A stretch of DNA of 64,000 nt from Pictodentalium vernedei (GCA_031216915.1 CM062297.1:828346786-828410785); one strand, 5' to 3'; shown: positions 11,916 to 23,837, counted from the stretch's first letter. A program made the numbers and translations. Notes: a model not told the origin generated them from the letters alone.

Positions 11916-12345
11916 CCAATTACAGATGCATTCAAATGAAAGTCGTTTTTCTAGAGAACTTAGTGTACCTCATGTCCCCCAACAATGCGACCAACACAAA
12001 ACACATTGTATTTAAATATCAACGAAATTTTGATCAGCTCACGCTTTATTTACAACTAGCAGAGGTCACCGTGCTATGCATGATTATTCCACCAGCCCTC
12101 CAGGTTCACAGAGTTGCTGTGGTTGAAGGTGTTACCGTTGAAGCAGTATCAATCCCAATCGGGCCCCATCCCATGTCGTTTTTGTGGTAAAATTACCTCA
12201 GGTAACAATTTGCAGCTCAATATCTGTAAATTTATGAGTGAAGGTCGGAGTTGTACGAAGGGTTGGTGAATGAAGGGCTAAACAACTTTGTACTTAAAAC
12301 TCTGTCATGTTAGTCCTAATAAAAAATAACCCCATATCTCTGAAC
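11916..12345. other. No recognised feature
   Basis: AT-rich sequence with short frames only. The segment around 12150-12240 loosely resembles 13380-13440 and 13650-13700 (GGTCAAATTACC-type words). Confidence 0.4.
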
Positions 12346-12420
12346 CCGTAGGTGTGCATACCGGTATTGTCCTGGTTGAAGTGTTAACACAACGTAAAAT
12401 AAAAAATCCATCCAACCAGG

Positions 12421-13080
12421 ACTGGGAGCAGTTAACGCTTCAAACGTTAACGTGTTAAATTATTTTAACAACGTTAAAAAAATATAACCAGGTTAATAAC
12501 GTTTAACTTTGAAGATTATAATTGTATAATATGTAGCATTGTGTCGTTATCTTTACCCAAGCCGGATCGTTCGTGCCGATGACGTCGAATTTTGCGCCAT
12601 TTGACGAAATTTGAAGAACACGAATAATTTAGATGTCCCTAGCTCTCCTACCAACGTTGGCGAAGTTGGCCCGCCGATATTTGACGATACAGCAATATCA
12701 GCGTCATCCGAACGCCTATTTTCCGCGTAAGGACTGGTATTCGAGCAACGGCAGATGTCTCTTTCTAAGAATACGACAGCAGCGATTGTATTCTTAAATG
12801 AAAACATCGCTGAATGTTAGAATTTACGATAACCTGAGAATTATCTTAACTACTCGTCCCCTGAGTTCCAATGTGTTCTATGTGCCAATAGGCACATAGA
12901 AGACATTGGAACTCAAGAGACGAACTGTGCGTAAGTTCAATTATATTCAAATTCAAATCAATAAAAATGGCCGAAGTTATTAAAATTTTGTTCATTTTAA
13001 CATTTAACGTCATTTAACTCGTTAACGCAGAATTATTTAACACGTTAACGTGTTAAGGACAATTTTAACTCCCCAGCTCT
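12421..13080 (+). mobile_element. hAT transposon relic
   Basis: The ends are imperfect inverted repeats rich in GTTAAC (CTGGGAGCAGTTAACG at the left, TTTTAACTCCCCAG at the right). The plus strand at about 12640-12810 reads ISASSERLFSA, stop, GLVFEQRQMSLSKNTTAAIV then FLNEN. That is the C-terminal dimerisation signature of hAT transposases (SERxFS...R..L......FL..N). One stop (TAA, 12735-12737) breaks it and the rest of the transposase is gone. A 68-bp hairpin lies at 12855-12922. Confidence 0.65.
12855..12922. repeat. Hairpin palindrome inside the hAT relic
   Basis: Arms of about 32 bp centred on GTGCCAATAGGCAC, with a few mismatches. Confidence 0.85.
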
Positions 13081-13155
13081 GCCTGTAGGTGTGCATACCA
13101 GTATTGTCCTGGTTGAAGTGTTAACACAACGTAAAATGAAAAACCCATCCAACCC

Positions 13156-14380
13156 AAGTAACACCTAATAAAAAATGAACACCACGCACAAATGTCTGCG
13201 CAATGTCTCGATTTTTTGTATGTGTGCAACACTTTATTGCTCTGCATGAATATTTCATAGTTGAAGGGTTAACGGTACGTCGCATAGAAAACTCGCTCTG
13301 CCCATGTTATTCCTGATAAAACATTATCCCTGAATGATAATTTTCAAAATGTAGGGGAATGCTTTAGTTAGAGAGTTAAAGCGACCCATCTAATGTCCCT
13401 TTGATGGTCAAATTACCTTTCCTGGCCTAATTGCCAGTAGGTTAAAATTTAAAATCTAGATCAGTTGTCGCATGGTGGAGTCGAATAGTGTGTGGCATTG
13501 CTCGGGGTGACAATGAACGCAAACGAGATCCTTCCGGTGTCTCTTTCCTGGTCAAATTATCCACGGACGCTAAATTTTGCCTCGGTCGGTATGTGAAAAA
13601 TCTAGGAATGTTGCGGTTAAAGGGTTTATGCGCAGTCATTAGCGATCTGGATCCATGTAATGCCCCTTTCTTGGTCAAGTTGCCTTTCATGGTCAAATGA
13701 CCTGTAGGTGGGAAATTTGTATTCAGATCGACTGAGGCACAGGGGACCCCTAGGAGTTGTTCAAAAGGTTGAGATCAGAATTAAATTAAATTACGAAAAA
13801 ACAGTAAATATAGTTCCTCATCCCTCTACAGATGGATATGAGATGACGTTTCCACTGATTTTGAACAAAGTATATGAAAGAGATTATGTACTATAGGCTT
13901 GCAATGGCTGTCGCTCCCAACACTCTATTTCTGTCGCAGCGCCACCATCCCACCCTGTGCAACTAAAACTGATCTTCTGATTTCCACAGTTCTGGAATGT
14001 GTAAGTCACAATGGTTTGGTTTGTAAAAGGTGGTAGGATGGGTCGGATCGTTGACGAAAAGATCTTCAGAGCAAACCTCAATCAATCTTGATTTTAAATT
14101 TGTTGCAAAGTATTACAAGCACAAGCAAAGTTCCAGACAAAGGACTTCCGGGTTATACCTGGAGGTCCATTGGCTGAAACATTGCTTGTGTTTTTTTGTC
14201 CACATGTACAGAATTTGAAGGTGGTGCTTTGGGTCATATCTCCACTCCCCGGGTGATTTAGTTACAATCTACTCTCTACGTACTGTATATACATACACGT
14301 AAAACTGATTGTTTGCGGAAAGAATGGTCTATTGACAAATGAAAAGCAACACAGTGATGAAATATGCAGTATTTTGGTGG
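13156..14380. other. Intergenic, weak repeats
   Basis: No gene is supported. Short related words (TTTCCTGGTCAAATTA, TTCATGGTCAAATGACC) recur at about 13405-13430, 13545-13560 and 13665-13705, a degenerate local repeat. Confidence 0.4.
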
Positions 14381-14591
14381 CGCTAATTACACATATCTGT
14401 CACTAATATTTTTGATGGAAAAATGTTCTCTCGACAAGTATGGTGCTGGGACAGTCCATGATGAAACAATGCCGGTAATTACTGACAAAAAATGCAACTT
14501 GAGATCTCCTGAACACAATATCAGTGTCTGACGTCAGTAGCGGTTGTATCCACCAAGTGCCCGGTTGCCAGCCTGAAGCCTCCTCATAATA

Positions 14592-15534
14592 CTACCAGTG
14601 AGCCTTCTGCCACTCGTCATGCAATTCAGCTTCCAAATCGGCCAAATTTTGTACAGGCGGGTCTCTTGCTTGCACACGACGTCCAAGAAAGTCACAGATA
14701 TATACTGAGGGATTCAAATCTGGGCTCATTGCAGGCCAAGGTAGTGTTGTAATAGCGTTGTTCTGAAGGAATGCTCTCACAACATGGGAACAATGTGGCC
14801 TTGCATTCTCGTCCATGAAAACAGGGTGATTAGCCAACGGGTGGTTGTCAAAATGAGGCACGACAACGGAAGTGAGAATGTCCCGGATGTACTGATGATG
14901 GCCATTGAGCTTCCCACATACAGTCACCATATCAAGTTTGCAGCCATGAGAGAGAAATCCCCAGATCATTACTGATCCTCTACCATCAGTAGAACAGTAG
15001 GTCTGATGTTCCTGGGCACATAAGCAGTATTTCTATGCCTCCATACTCTCATACGACCATCTGTGACGCGAAGCAGGAACCTACTCTCTCCTGACCAATG
15101 GACTCTCCTCCATGTCCTGAGATTCCAATGTTATCGTGCCACTCCAAACGTTGTAGTTGATGCTGACCGGACAGAGCTTCACGCTTGATGACCTTTCTGG
15201 ACCCCATACCCAGTGCTTGGAGACGGTTTCGGACAGTTCTGGTGCACAAACGCATTTTGGGGAGCCAAAGGCGTTTCAAAACCCCACTTGAATCAAAAGG
15301 TTCACACCTAACGAGGCGTGCCAGACTCCCATCGTCCCTCGAAATGGTCTTTCGGGGTTGTCCAGACCTTGGTCGGCCCTTAACATCGTTGTTTTGTTGA
15401 TTTTTTCGGACAAGTCTGCTGATGACAGAATGACTATAGTCAAGTTGCCTACCAATGGCTTTGAATAACATGCCTGTTGCATGCATGCCAACGATTTGCC
15501 ATCTTAGTGCCTCTGACAGTCGCCTCCTTTCCAT
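14592..15534 (-). pseudogene. Tc1/mariner-type transposase, dead
   Basis: On the minus strand the frame opens at MERRRLSEALRWQIVGM (15534). It gives an N-terminal paired-type helix-turn-helix (FKAIGRQLDYSHSVISRLVR) and a GRPRSGQPRKT linker. After a frameshift near 15060 comes the catalytic domain: VMIWGFLSHG, VFMDENARPHCS and PWPAMSPDLNP. The first catalytic Asp region reads WSGESRF, and the third acidic residue is lost (DLNPSVYICDFLGR), so two of three catalytic acids are missing. Terminal repeats were not resolved. Confidence 0.85.
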
Positions 15535-16068
15535 GTCAACATTTACTGATACAAGAAGTGACACATTTTCTTGTTTTATACCCAGATGTTGCATGTGGAT
15601 TATAGTGTTTTTGTGACATTCGTGGGTACTATGCTTCACGTGGACGAGAGGGTGTGCTTGGGTTACGTTATCAACCCGAAACATCAGGTGTCACGAGATG
15701 AAATGTACTGCAATAAATAGCACTCATTAAAACCTAATAATCAGTAACAGCAACTTCACTGTCATGAAACATTTGAAGGGTGCTTAATTAAGTTCCAGGT
15801 GTATACTTCGAAAACAGCGAAGCTCTGAACAAAATGGCTGAAGGACAAATGTGGTCAATAGTGGAAGTGACTCTAAAAGTATAACCAAAAAAATCTGCCT
15901 CTGAAAGCCAGGCCACGTATTACAGGATCGCATCGAAGGAGACTCATATTTTTGCTGATGGGTGATGGTTAATTCAGAGAACCTCAATAAAAAAAACCGA
16001 AGACAGCAATCAACAGCTGTCAGTTTTTATTATTAGAGTGTAGCATTTTCAAATGAACAGACAAGAAG

Positions 16069-16299
16069 TTAACCCTTTGAACTCTAGTGGTGTCTACCAT
16101 GCCAGTTCAATGGCAGCAATTAGAAGAGTCCATATTCATTATTTGGGGTACACCAATCAATATTTTCAGCGAGCAGCCTCGGGGCTGCACGTTGGAAATA
16201 TTGATTGGTCTGCCCCACACATTTACTGAACAGCCATCCTATTTAATGACGTATCATGTTCCTGGTCGGAAAAGCGGCCGCTCGAATTCAAAGGGTTAA
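16069..16299. mobile_element. piggyBac-type MITE with TTAA ends
   Basis: TTAACCCTTTGAACTC at the left and GAATTCAAAGGGTTAA at the right form terminal inverted repeats that begin with CCC right after TTAA, as in piggyBac elements. The internal 223 bp are largely self-complementary (ACCAATCAATATTTT pairing with AAATATTGATTGGT). No coding capacity. A damaged relative lies at 10985-11098. Confidence 0.7.
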
Positions 16300-16832
16300 A
16301 ACGATTCCTATTAGAGGTGACTGGGTACAAAACAGTTGTCTGAACTTCGAAGAAAACAAATTGTTGTTACCGGTACTGTATAATGTTTTAACCCATCGTT
16401 CAACAGTTAGATTTTTGTAAACACATTTCCGCTATTTTGTAAGTGTTGGCCAATTTGGACTCATTACGGATAAAGTCATTTTCTTGTATTCATGGTAATG
16501 ATATAATGATTTGTTACTATTCACTATTCAGTCACGAAGCTGTAGATTAAAAATAGTTAATTTTGAGGCCTCCTTTTGGCAGAATTTTTTTTTTTTTGTA
16601 AACATTGACTAACAGTTTGTGATTGTTAAGTTTATCTGGCCAACCTGCGAACAGTACACCTGACGTACACTACGACTTGTTGCCCTCACCCTAACTGGGC
16701 TAAAGGGGTCATAATGTAATATGGAGATTCTTTTCTTTTTGCTTTAAGTCACTTGAAGTCTTTCAAAACTCATTATGAGGCATAAAAACAGTACCTAAAT
16801 AGACACTTGCCCGCCCTAACCTGGGTACACGG

Positions 16833-17604
16833 CAGTGGCGTAAGGGATGGGCCCACATGGCCCGCATTGCGGGGTGGGGGCGGCTAGAAGGGGGCCCCGT
16901 CTTGAAGGACGTCCCAACGCTGGAAGAAAGAGGGAAAGAGAGAGCGAGACTGTGTACCAAATACACATAATTTCAAACTCTCTCTTCCACACGACATACT
17001 CTTTGTAGTCTATGTATTAATCTTTTTATCCTTTACCTAACGTAACAGCAAAACCGAACAGCGCTATTCTCAAAAATCGCCAATTAATTTTCATTATTTT
17101 TTTCATTTTCTGTCTCAAAAACATAGGTTATGACCCCTCGTTGGAACGAGGTCGTTCCAACGAGGGGTCGTAACCTATGTTTTTGAGACAAAAAATGAAA
17201 AAAAATAGTTATTCAAGAATTGTTTTTGCAAGTGCGTCTGCTTTTCAGGTTAGGTAAAGGGTTAAGTGATGGCTACATCATTGTAACTGATAGGGGTGAG
17301 AAATGAACAATATACATACATGGTGCCTCTCAAGTCACACATGTTGGGCGTACTTATGTGTATCGTTGGATGGTGGGTGTGAAACTTTAAACATGTGATG
17401 AAAAAATCTACAGAGTCGTACTTTTAGAATCGATCCTATAGGCTATACTTTCATTTAATTTATGGCGTATGTACTGCGTGAAATCCTGTATGCTGTGCAC
17501 GGTAACAACACTAAATTTGCTCCCATTTTAAAGGCAGCCACCATTATGAAAGAGCCCCCGTCTCTATCTCGCCGGGAGCCACAAGATTTTCCGTTACGCC
17601 ACTG
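16833..17604. mobile_element. Non-autonomous hAT-type element, 772 bp
   Basis: The termini CAGTGGCGTAAGGG and CCGTTACGCCACTG form short inverted repeats typical of hAT elements. It is flanked by an 8-bp near-identical duplication (GTACACGG at 16825-16832, GTTCACGG at 17605-17612), as hAT insertions produce. There is no transposase. It contains the nested foldback at 17030-17261. Confidence 0.8.
17030..17261. repeat. Foldback element with long hairpin
   Basis: The outer ends read CCTTTACCTAAC and GTTAGGTAAAGG. The core 17103-17205 is a ~50-bp-arm palindrome (AACATAGGTTATGACCCCTC). The same core occurs at 34704-34808, and one arm (minus orientation) at 51776-51870, so this is a dispersed foldback family. 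Confidence 0.8.
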
Positions 17605-18119
17605 GTTCACGGTCTCATAATGGTCAGATGGTGATTTTCTATTTTTCATAAAATCACTCGAAATCCTTCAAAACACATTTTATAGTAGACAAAAAAACAC
17701 CACCCAAATTGATTATCGCTACAGCTGAAGTCAAGGGATCATATTGGTCACGGTGATTTTTTTTTTCTTTTTTTTGTTGCATAAAAAATCACTTGAAATC
17801 TTTAAATAGTAAATTTAAAGCAGAAAACATCATCCAAATAGACCTTACCCTATCTGGGGTCAAGGGGTCATAAAGGTCATGTTGTGATTTTTCTCTTTTT
17901 TGCAAAAAATCACCCAAAATTCTTCAAATTTCTTTTTTTCATGAAATCCCTTGAAATCCACCAAAACTCATTTTAGAGCCGAAGAACATGATTCAAATAG
18001 ACACATCCCCAACCCGGGGTTAAGGGGTCATAAGGCTCATATGGCAATTTTCTTGTTTTGGCAAATAATCCTTCAAAACTCATTTTAAAGTAGAAAAAAA
18101 CATCACCGGCATTGCTCTT

Positions 18120-19155
18120 CGCCCTTACTAATTTCGAAGTCGAAGGGTTTCATACAATTTGTACCCATTCCCACACGTTGATACTCCAATAAAGATTATA
18201 AAAATTGCATTCAATTCTTATAATTACATTCCGTAACTGTTTAAACTACATTTTACCAAACAAAAGAAAGACGAAATAAAACATGTACGAACGAACGAGG
18301 CGAAAACCCACCCCACAAAAGACAAAGCGCACAACTCTGATTTTTAATTTTCACAACTTTAAAAATGGAAACGAGTATTTTAGTAATGGGCTTTATGCCA
18401 CAGATGGGAAATGTCACCAAAGAAACAGCAGCGGAGTTGATCACTGCGAGAGGCGCTAAAAGTTAAAAACCCGCCCAAACACCGCCCGAATTACATTCTG
18501 TCAACTGTGCTCTACCGTAAATGCGGGTTAAAGTTCGACCAAATGTTTTCATTGGAAAATGAATTACATTTGGTCATGACGTTTTCATCCAGCTGACCAA
18601 TGGGAATTGAGTATTTGGACCCAAAACGTATAACTACATTAACAATGTAATTATTTAACAATTGAATGTAATTTTTATAATCTTTCTTGGAGTATGAACG
18701 TGTGGGAACGGGTACAAATGTATGAATCCTGAAGGGATTCATACAATTTGCACCCATTCCCACAAGTTCATACTCCAATAAAGATTATAAAAATTGCATT
18801 CAATTCTTATAATTACATTCCGTAACTGTTTAAACTACTTTTTTGCCAAACAACAAAGCAGAAAGACGAAATAAAACATGTATGAACGAACGAGGCGAAA
18901 AACCACCCTCACACAAAAGACAAAGCGCACTGAAATAATTTCACACTGTCGATTGACATTTCTTGTAAGTTGTTTGAGATATCACAAATTATTAACTAGA
19001 ACGTAAATGCGGGTCAAAGTTCGACCAAATGTATTCATTGGAAAATGAAATACATTTGGTCATGACGTTTTCATCCAGCTGACCAATGGGAATTGAGTAT
19101 TTGGACCCAAAACGTATAACTACATTAACAATGTAATTATTCGACAATGATCAAG
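18120..19155. repeat. Duplicated unit with 148-bp palindrome at its junction
   Basis: Block 18140-18330 (CATACAATTTGTACCCATTC ... GACAAAGCGCAC) repeats at 18740-18930. Block 18515-18655 (AAGTTCGACCAAATG ... AACAATGTAATTATT) repeats at 19003-19145. Between them 18658-18806 is a near-perfect palindrome centred on GGATTCATAC, joining inverted copies of the first block's end. It is a MITE-like unit arranged partly in tandem and partly head-to-head. Confidence 0.75.
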
Positions 19156-19546
19156 GAGTACAGTGATGTAACATACGTTAACCCTTCGTTTGTCAGTTAT
19201 GAGATCTTGGATTTTAAAAATGATCACGTTTGGTGGTCATTATGGACTTATTGTGGATAAAATCGACATTTTTCCGTATTTATGGTAATGATACATTGCA
19301 TTCTTACTATTTAGTCAATTTTGGGTGTTCTGCTAATTCAAAGTGCCGAGATTGTAGGCCAAAATGTCCGATTTTAAAATCCCTTTTAGATGTTTTGGAC
19401 AATTTTTGCAGAAAAAATAATTTTGGTGAACTTTTGTTTCCAGATGGTTATGAAAAAGTGTATTTGTGACAAATCTAAGAAAATGTCAGGTCATCCGCCC
19501 ATTTGGACTAGGAGATATTGGTCAGTAAAAATTGAGCGTTTTTTGA

Positions 19547-19577
19547 GGGGGGGGGGAGGGTGTGGGGGGGGGGGGGT
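19547..19577. repeat. G-rich run
   Basis: Two runs of 10-13 Gs separated by short spacers. Potential G-quadruplex, and a likely assembly-unstable site. Confidence 0.9.
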
Positions 19578-19711
19578 CTGGCAGAAGAAAGTTAACGTCA
19601 GATGTGAAAAGCTTGTTGTCAGTATAAAGTAGTATAGTCGTCTATGAACTTGCAAAGTTTTAACGAAATCAATAAGAGCATTCTCGAGAATTCGGCTCTT
19701 GAAAAGTGTTG

Positions 19712-19715
19712 GAAA

Positions 19716-19758
<43 letters not shown>
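19712..19758. repeat. GAAA microsatellite
   Basis: About eleven GAAA tetramers. Confidence 0.95.
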
Positions 19759-20540
19759 GGAAAAATAATAATAATTTTTTTCCCGTACAATAACAAATGT
19801 CTTTTTCTTTCAGGAAAGCCAAATTACCTACGCCGTATTCGTTTACTTGCGACCGCATTCAGACCCATGGACATAAGCCTTTTTCGCCATATTTTTGTTT
19901 CGAGCGCCGTGATGTGTATCAAGCACGATTACTGGGTCTTGCACTCGTGGTGTTTGCGACAATAATTCTTTGCGTCATTCTGGCTGCTGTAAACAAGAAA
20001 ACATTGGTTAGATTATTACAAGATAATTGCAAGTCTTGCCAATTTCGTCTAACCATCAACGCGACGCTGCAAATTAATTTTAGAAATTTCGCTTGAGAAA
20101 CGACAATTAATTTTCGAGGTTTCTTTTAAACACTTCTTAGGAAGAAAAAATCTCTAAGTTCATGTGTCAAGTGAGTGATTTGTCACACATTTTACGATGG
20201 CCATTAAGTCGTTGACAGTCGAGACATGACGTTGTTAAAGTCTAGGTCAATTGTATTTTTGGATTCAGCTTGACAGTTGGGTTCATTTGACCACAGAGTA
20301 GAAACTGTATCGGGATTTCGGCTATGAGCGTTTGGTCTTGTGATAAGCCAGGGGCGGCTTCAACACATCACTTTTTTGCCGGGCCATGTTTTTTTTTTTG
20401 TATGCATATATTTTAACACAGCCAATGACTGGTGAAACACGGAGATTAACTGAAATACATCGTAATCTTATAGACATATATATATACAAGTACAAAATCC
20501 ACTCCAGACCAGATAATCCACAGACAGTATAATTGCTGTT

Positions 20541-20638
20541 AACGTCTGGAAAAGCATACAGGTGGGGTCTATTTATCAGCTTTGGTCGTTGCGACCAAAG
20601 CTGATAAACAGACCCCACCTGTATGCTTTGCCGACGTT
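20541..20638. repeat. Hairpin palindrome, ~46-bp arms
   Basis: AACGTCTGG... and ...CCGACGTT arms are centred on TTGGTCGTTGCGACCAA, with few mismatches. Confidence 0.9.
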
Positions 20639-20939
20639 TTTGAATGGCTCTCAGTGTGTGAAATCTTTCAAATACATCTCCTGAGAAATATCAAAATATC
20701 TGCTCAGATATTTGGAAATGGGGGTTTTGGGACCCTGGAATTTAACATTTTCGTACGGCGGCCCGAATCATGGTCGGCCCGTCATATCCACGACCATCCA
20801 TCCCCGATTCAGAAGCCCACCCCAACCACTTTGAAAATCGTGCCGCCGCCCATGTAAGCAATGCAGTTCACATAGTAGGCAGGAACAGTTCCAAACCCTT
20901 TCACCCCCAGCTTTACTGGCTGTGTTTAACCTTCTTAAC

Positions 20940-21890
20940 ACTCAATGCTGTCTCCATATAATGACAGTTTGTGGCGTGAAGGCGATCAGTCTCGCCTATT
21001 TCATTTGTAATATTATAGATCATTGGAGAGAGCCTTCGGCCACTTTCCAATGATATATGATGGAACAAACCCACAGCAATAAAATAGGGCTGGGGAAGCT
21101 GTTGATTTTTTGAATGGCGATTATTGTGCACCCACTGCATGAGGGCTACCTCACCATTAGAATTCATAATTTACCCATTTCAATGGTACTGTTGTGGATC
21201 ATTGGAGTGAACCTACGGCACTTTCCAATTACATATAATGGTACAAACCCACAGTAAGAAAATAGTAACAGCCTCTGACTTGTGTGGGACAGGAGAAGGG
21301 GAAGTGTGGATTTCTAAAGGCGGTTATTTTTTTACCTACTGCATTGGTAATTTACCCATCTGATTTGTACTATTGTAGATCATTGGAGAGAGCCTATGGG
21401 CAGTTTTCTTTGATCTATAATAGAATAAACTCACAGTAACAAAATAGGGCTGGGGGAGTTGTCGTTTTTTTATAGAGCGATTATTGTTGTCCTACTGCAT
21501 GAGGGCTACCTTACTTTCAGAATAAAATATTTACTCCTTTGATCTGTACTATTGCAGGTCATTGGAGAGAGCCTACAGGCACTTTCCGATGATTTACAAT
21601 GGACCAAACCCACAGTAACAAAACATGGGTGGGGGAGTTGTTGATTTTTTTTATCAAGCCCACAGTAACAAAACAGGGCTGGGGGAGTTGACTTTTTATG
21701 TCTATTGTTTGGTGACCTACTGCATGAGGCCTACCTCACCTTCAGTATGCATAATGTACCCATTTGATTTGTTCTTTTGTAGATCATTGGAGAGAGCCTA
21801 CAGGCACTTTCCAATGGTCTATAATGGAACAAACCCACAGTAACAAAATAGAGCTGTAGAAGTTGTTGATTTTTACATGGCTGTTATTGC
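20940..21890. repeat. Diverged ~180-bp satellite, 5 units
   Basis: The word GATCATTGGAGAGAGCCT recurs near 21018, 21196, 21378, 21557 and 21781 (spacings 178, 182, 179, 224). It is followed each time by CACTTTCCAAT and CAAACCCACAGTAACAAAA. The longest interval contains an internal ~45-bp duplication. Confidence 0.9.
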
Positions 21891-21980
21891 TGGTCTTCAA
21901 TTGTAAAATGCAGGTAGAGTCAGATGCGTGTGCTTATGTTTTTGTCTTCTATCATTTGTACTATCTCCACAATTGGTCAT

Positions 21981-21986
21981 AACGCC
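21981..21986. repeat. 6-bp target-site duplication, left copy
   Basis: AACGCC immediately before the palindromic element. The identical hexamer follows its right end at 32952-32957. Confidence 0.85.
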
Positions 21987-22059
21987 AGTAGTAGGAGATA
22001 TGGGAAATTACCCTATTCTGGGGGAGAGGGGCCGAGGGGGTGGATGACGTCATCATAAT

Positions 22060-22225
22060 TAAAATGTTACGTAAGGTAATTAATATTACTTAATGATTTT
22101 TTTTTTTTAATCACTATAATAATTAATGTAATTAATGACTGTTGCATAATTAATGTAATTAATGTAATTAATGTAATTAATGAGTGTAATTAGGGTTGAT
22201 TATAATAATTAGTATATTAATAAAT
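22060..22225. repeat. AT-rich subterminal repeat (left arm)
   Basis: AATTAATGTAATTAATG-type words repeat several times just inside the element end, mirrored at about 32715-32880. This is a possible binding or replication region, by position only. Confidence 0.6.
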
Positions 22226-22774
22226 GAATTAATATTGACGTACTGGACATATGCGCATGCTATCGGTTGACTGACCCGCACAGGTCATCACGTGTCTGGG
22301 TATCATTAAATCGATTTTTTCTTTTCAAACGCCAACTACTGACAGATGTTGAAGCAATTAAATCTATTGTCACACTTTAACGACCGGTCATAAATATCGT
22401 TAGACTGGACATGCTATCATGTATTTAAAAATCAATATATCACGTGACAAGATGTGCCTTGCTTTTACCTGTAGACTGTGAACGACTCCATTGTGGCTAT
22501 TTTTATAGGTATAATTTGATTTAATAACTTGGCGTGATTCTTTCATATTAATAATGCAAGTTTATTCTTCTCGTTTTTATGGCTGTCGAAAAACTCTCAT
22601 AGACTAAAGGTATTCTGATTTTACGCCTCACGCGATAAAGTAATTTTTTAATCCGATGACCACATGAACAAATAACATTTCGGTTTTTGAAAAGCGGGCG
22701 TGTTTGTTTTTTCCCCTATAGAGTCTGACGACTCGAACCTCACTCTCATTAGAAACTGTGTCAGAAAAGCCAAG

Positions 22775-23098
22775 ATGACAAGCATCGACTATACTTCCAT
22801 AAACAGCTATGAGCGAACCAAGAAGCAGCGAGCCAACGAAGAATTTGCTTTAGCCTTAAAAAAGTGGTGGGCAGCGACGCTCCCCACGAAGGAACAAGAA
22901 AAGAGACTAAAAGACTACCCGTTTGTTGAGGCCGCCAGACGTCCTTTCGGGGAGATACAATACAGGAATCGTCCCAAACACTGGTTCGATCTTCCTGTAC
23001 ACATGCAGGAGGAAGCACTAGTAGGGCCACCAACAGTTAACGAAGATTGGGAGAAGGATTTTTTCACCGAGGCGGAGATGGGAGGAAAAAAAAAATAG
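22775..23098 (+). CDS. Small basic protein gene with histone-type 3' end (left arm)
   Basis: A 107-residue frame starting MTSIDYTSINSYERTKKQRA. It is hydrophilic with many charged and aromatic residues (KKWWAATLPTKEQEKR, RPKHWFDLPVHMQEEALV) and ends in MGGKKK. I do not recognise the family. The frame is open upstream to 22700, but a pyrimidine tract followed by AG at 22720-22721 could be a splice acceptor, so an upstream exon is possible. The stop (23096-23098) is followed after 27 bp by a perfect histone-mRNA stem-loop. The right-arm copy carries a frameshift. The gene points toward the centre of the palindrome, convergent with the zinc-finger gene. Confidence 0.5.
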   Translation: MTSIDYTSINSYERTKKQRANEEFALALKKWWAATLPTKEQEKRLKDYPFVEAARRPFGEIQYRNRPKHWFDLPVHMQEEALVGPPTVNEDWEKDFFTEAEMGGKKK

Positions 23099-23125
23099 CT
23101 TTCTATGGAAAGCAAAAAAAAAAAC

Positions 23126-23141
23126 GGCCCTTTTCAGGGCC
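23126..23141 (+). promoter_or_regulatory. Histone-mRNA 3' stem-loop (left arm)
   Basis: GGCCCTTTTCAGGGCC has a 6-bp stem and TTTC loop, is followed by ACCA and preceded by an A-rich stretch. It fits the metazoan consensus bound by SLBP for replication-dependent histone mRNAs. A purine-rich AAAAAGAG at 23152-23159 sits where the histone downstream element (U7 snRNA site) would be. Confidence 0.8.
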
Positions 23142-23533
23142 ACCATAATCTTAAAAAGAGTTGCTTTGTCACAAACACACACTTTTTTAACCAATCAGAC
23201 ACCTCATTATCCCACACCCTCACCGTCATACCCCTGGATTCCCTCACAGTGCCTAAAACTTTCATGAACGCCCCTCCTCCAGGTCATCCAATACTAAAAA
23301 ACTTTTGGAAACCGCTCTCCCCCGCCCCACATACTCTTAAAAATAGTTGCTTTGTCACAAACACACACTTTTTTAACCAATCAGACACCTCCGTTATCCC
23401 ACACCCTCACCGTCACACCCCTGTATCCCCTCACAGTACCTAAAACTTTCATGAACTCCCCTCCTCCAGGTCATCCAATACTAAAAAAAAAAACTTTTGA
23501 AAACCTCTCTCCCCTCTCCCCCAGCCCTCACAA
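23142..23533. repeat. Two ~195-bp direct repeats after the stem-loop
   Basis: GTTGCTTTGTCACAAACACA ... CTCCAGGTCATCCAATACTA occurs twice (about 23160-23300 and 23346-23485). Each copy has an AACCAATCAG box. Mirrored in the right arm at 31430-31790. Confidence 0.8.
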
Positions 23534-23837
23534 TAGCTAAATTATCTCGAACCCCAGTTCAGTTCTCTAAATGTAATGGACATGTCAGGCCCCCGAATAC
23601 GCCTTCTCCACAATTTTGAGCGATGAAATTACCCCGATTAGTCTCCTCTCATAACTTACCACTCTCTTAACCCGTATTTACTATGAGATTGTCCCCTTAA
23701 TAAATAGCGTATGTTCATTTAATATAATATATTAATAATTTTCGTTAAATAATTCATTCCACAAGACACTTGTCGAAAAAACAAAATGGCGGATTAGTTT
23801 GACAGAAATACGCGTATCGATTTATTCAGGAATGTCT

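Larger units (their letters stand above)
12347..13155. repeat. 72-bp direct repeat bracketing a hAT relic
   Basis: GTAGGTGTGCATACC...CCATCCAACC occurs at 12347-12418 and again at 13084-13155 with few changes. The hAT remnant lies between the two copies. Confidence 0.75.
16685..18110. repeat. Degenerate ~130-bp tandem repeat, split by a hAT-type element
   Basis: Units contain AAGGGGTCATAA..., a T-rich tract, AAATCACTTGAAATC, AAAACTCATTTTA and CATCACCCAAATAGAC. One unit lies at 16685-16825 and about four at 17605-18110. The interruption is the element at 16833-17604, so the array existed first. Confidence 0.75.

Noticed and set aside
13884..14081. Small minus-strand ORF
   Set aside because: No motif and no supporting context.
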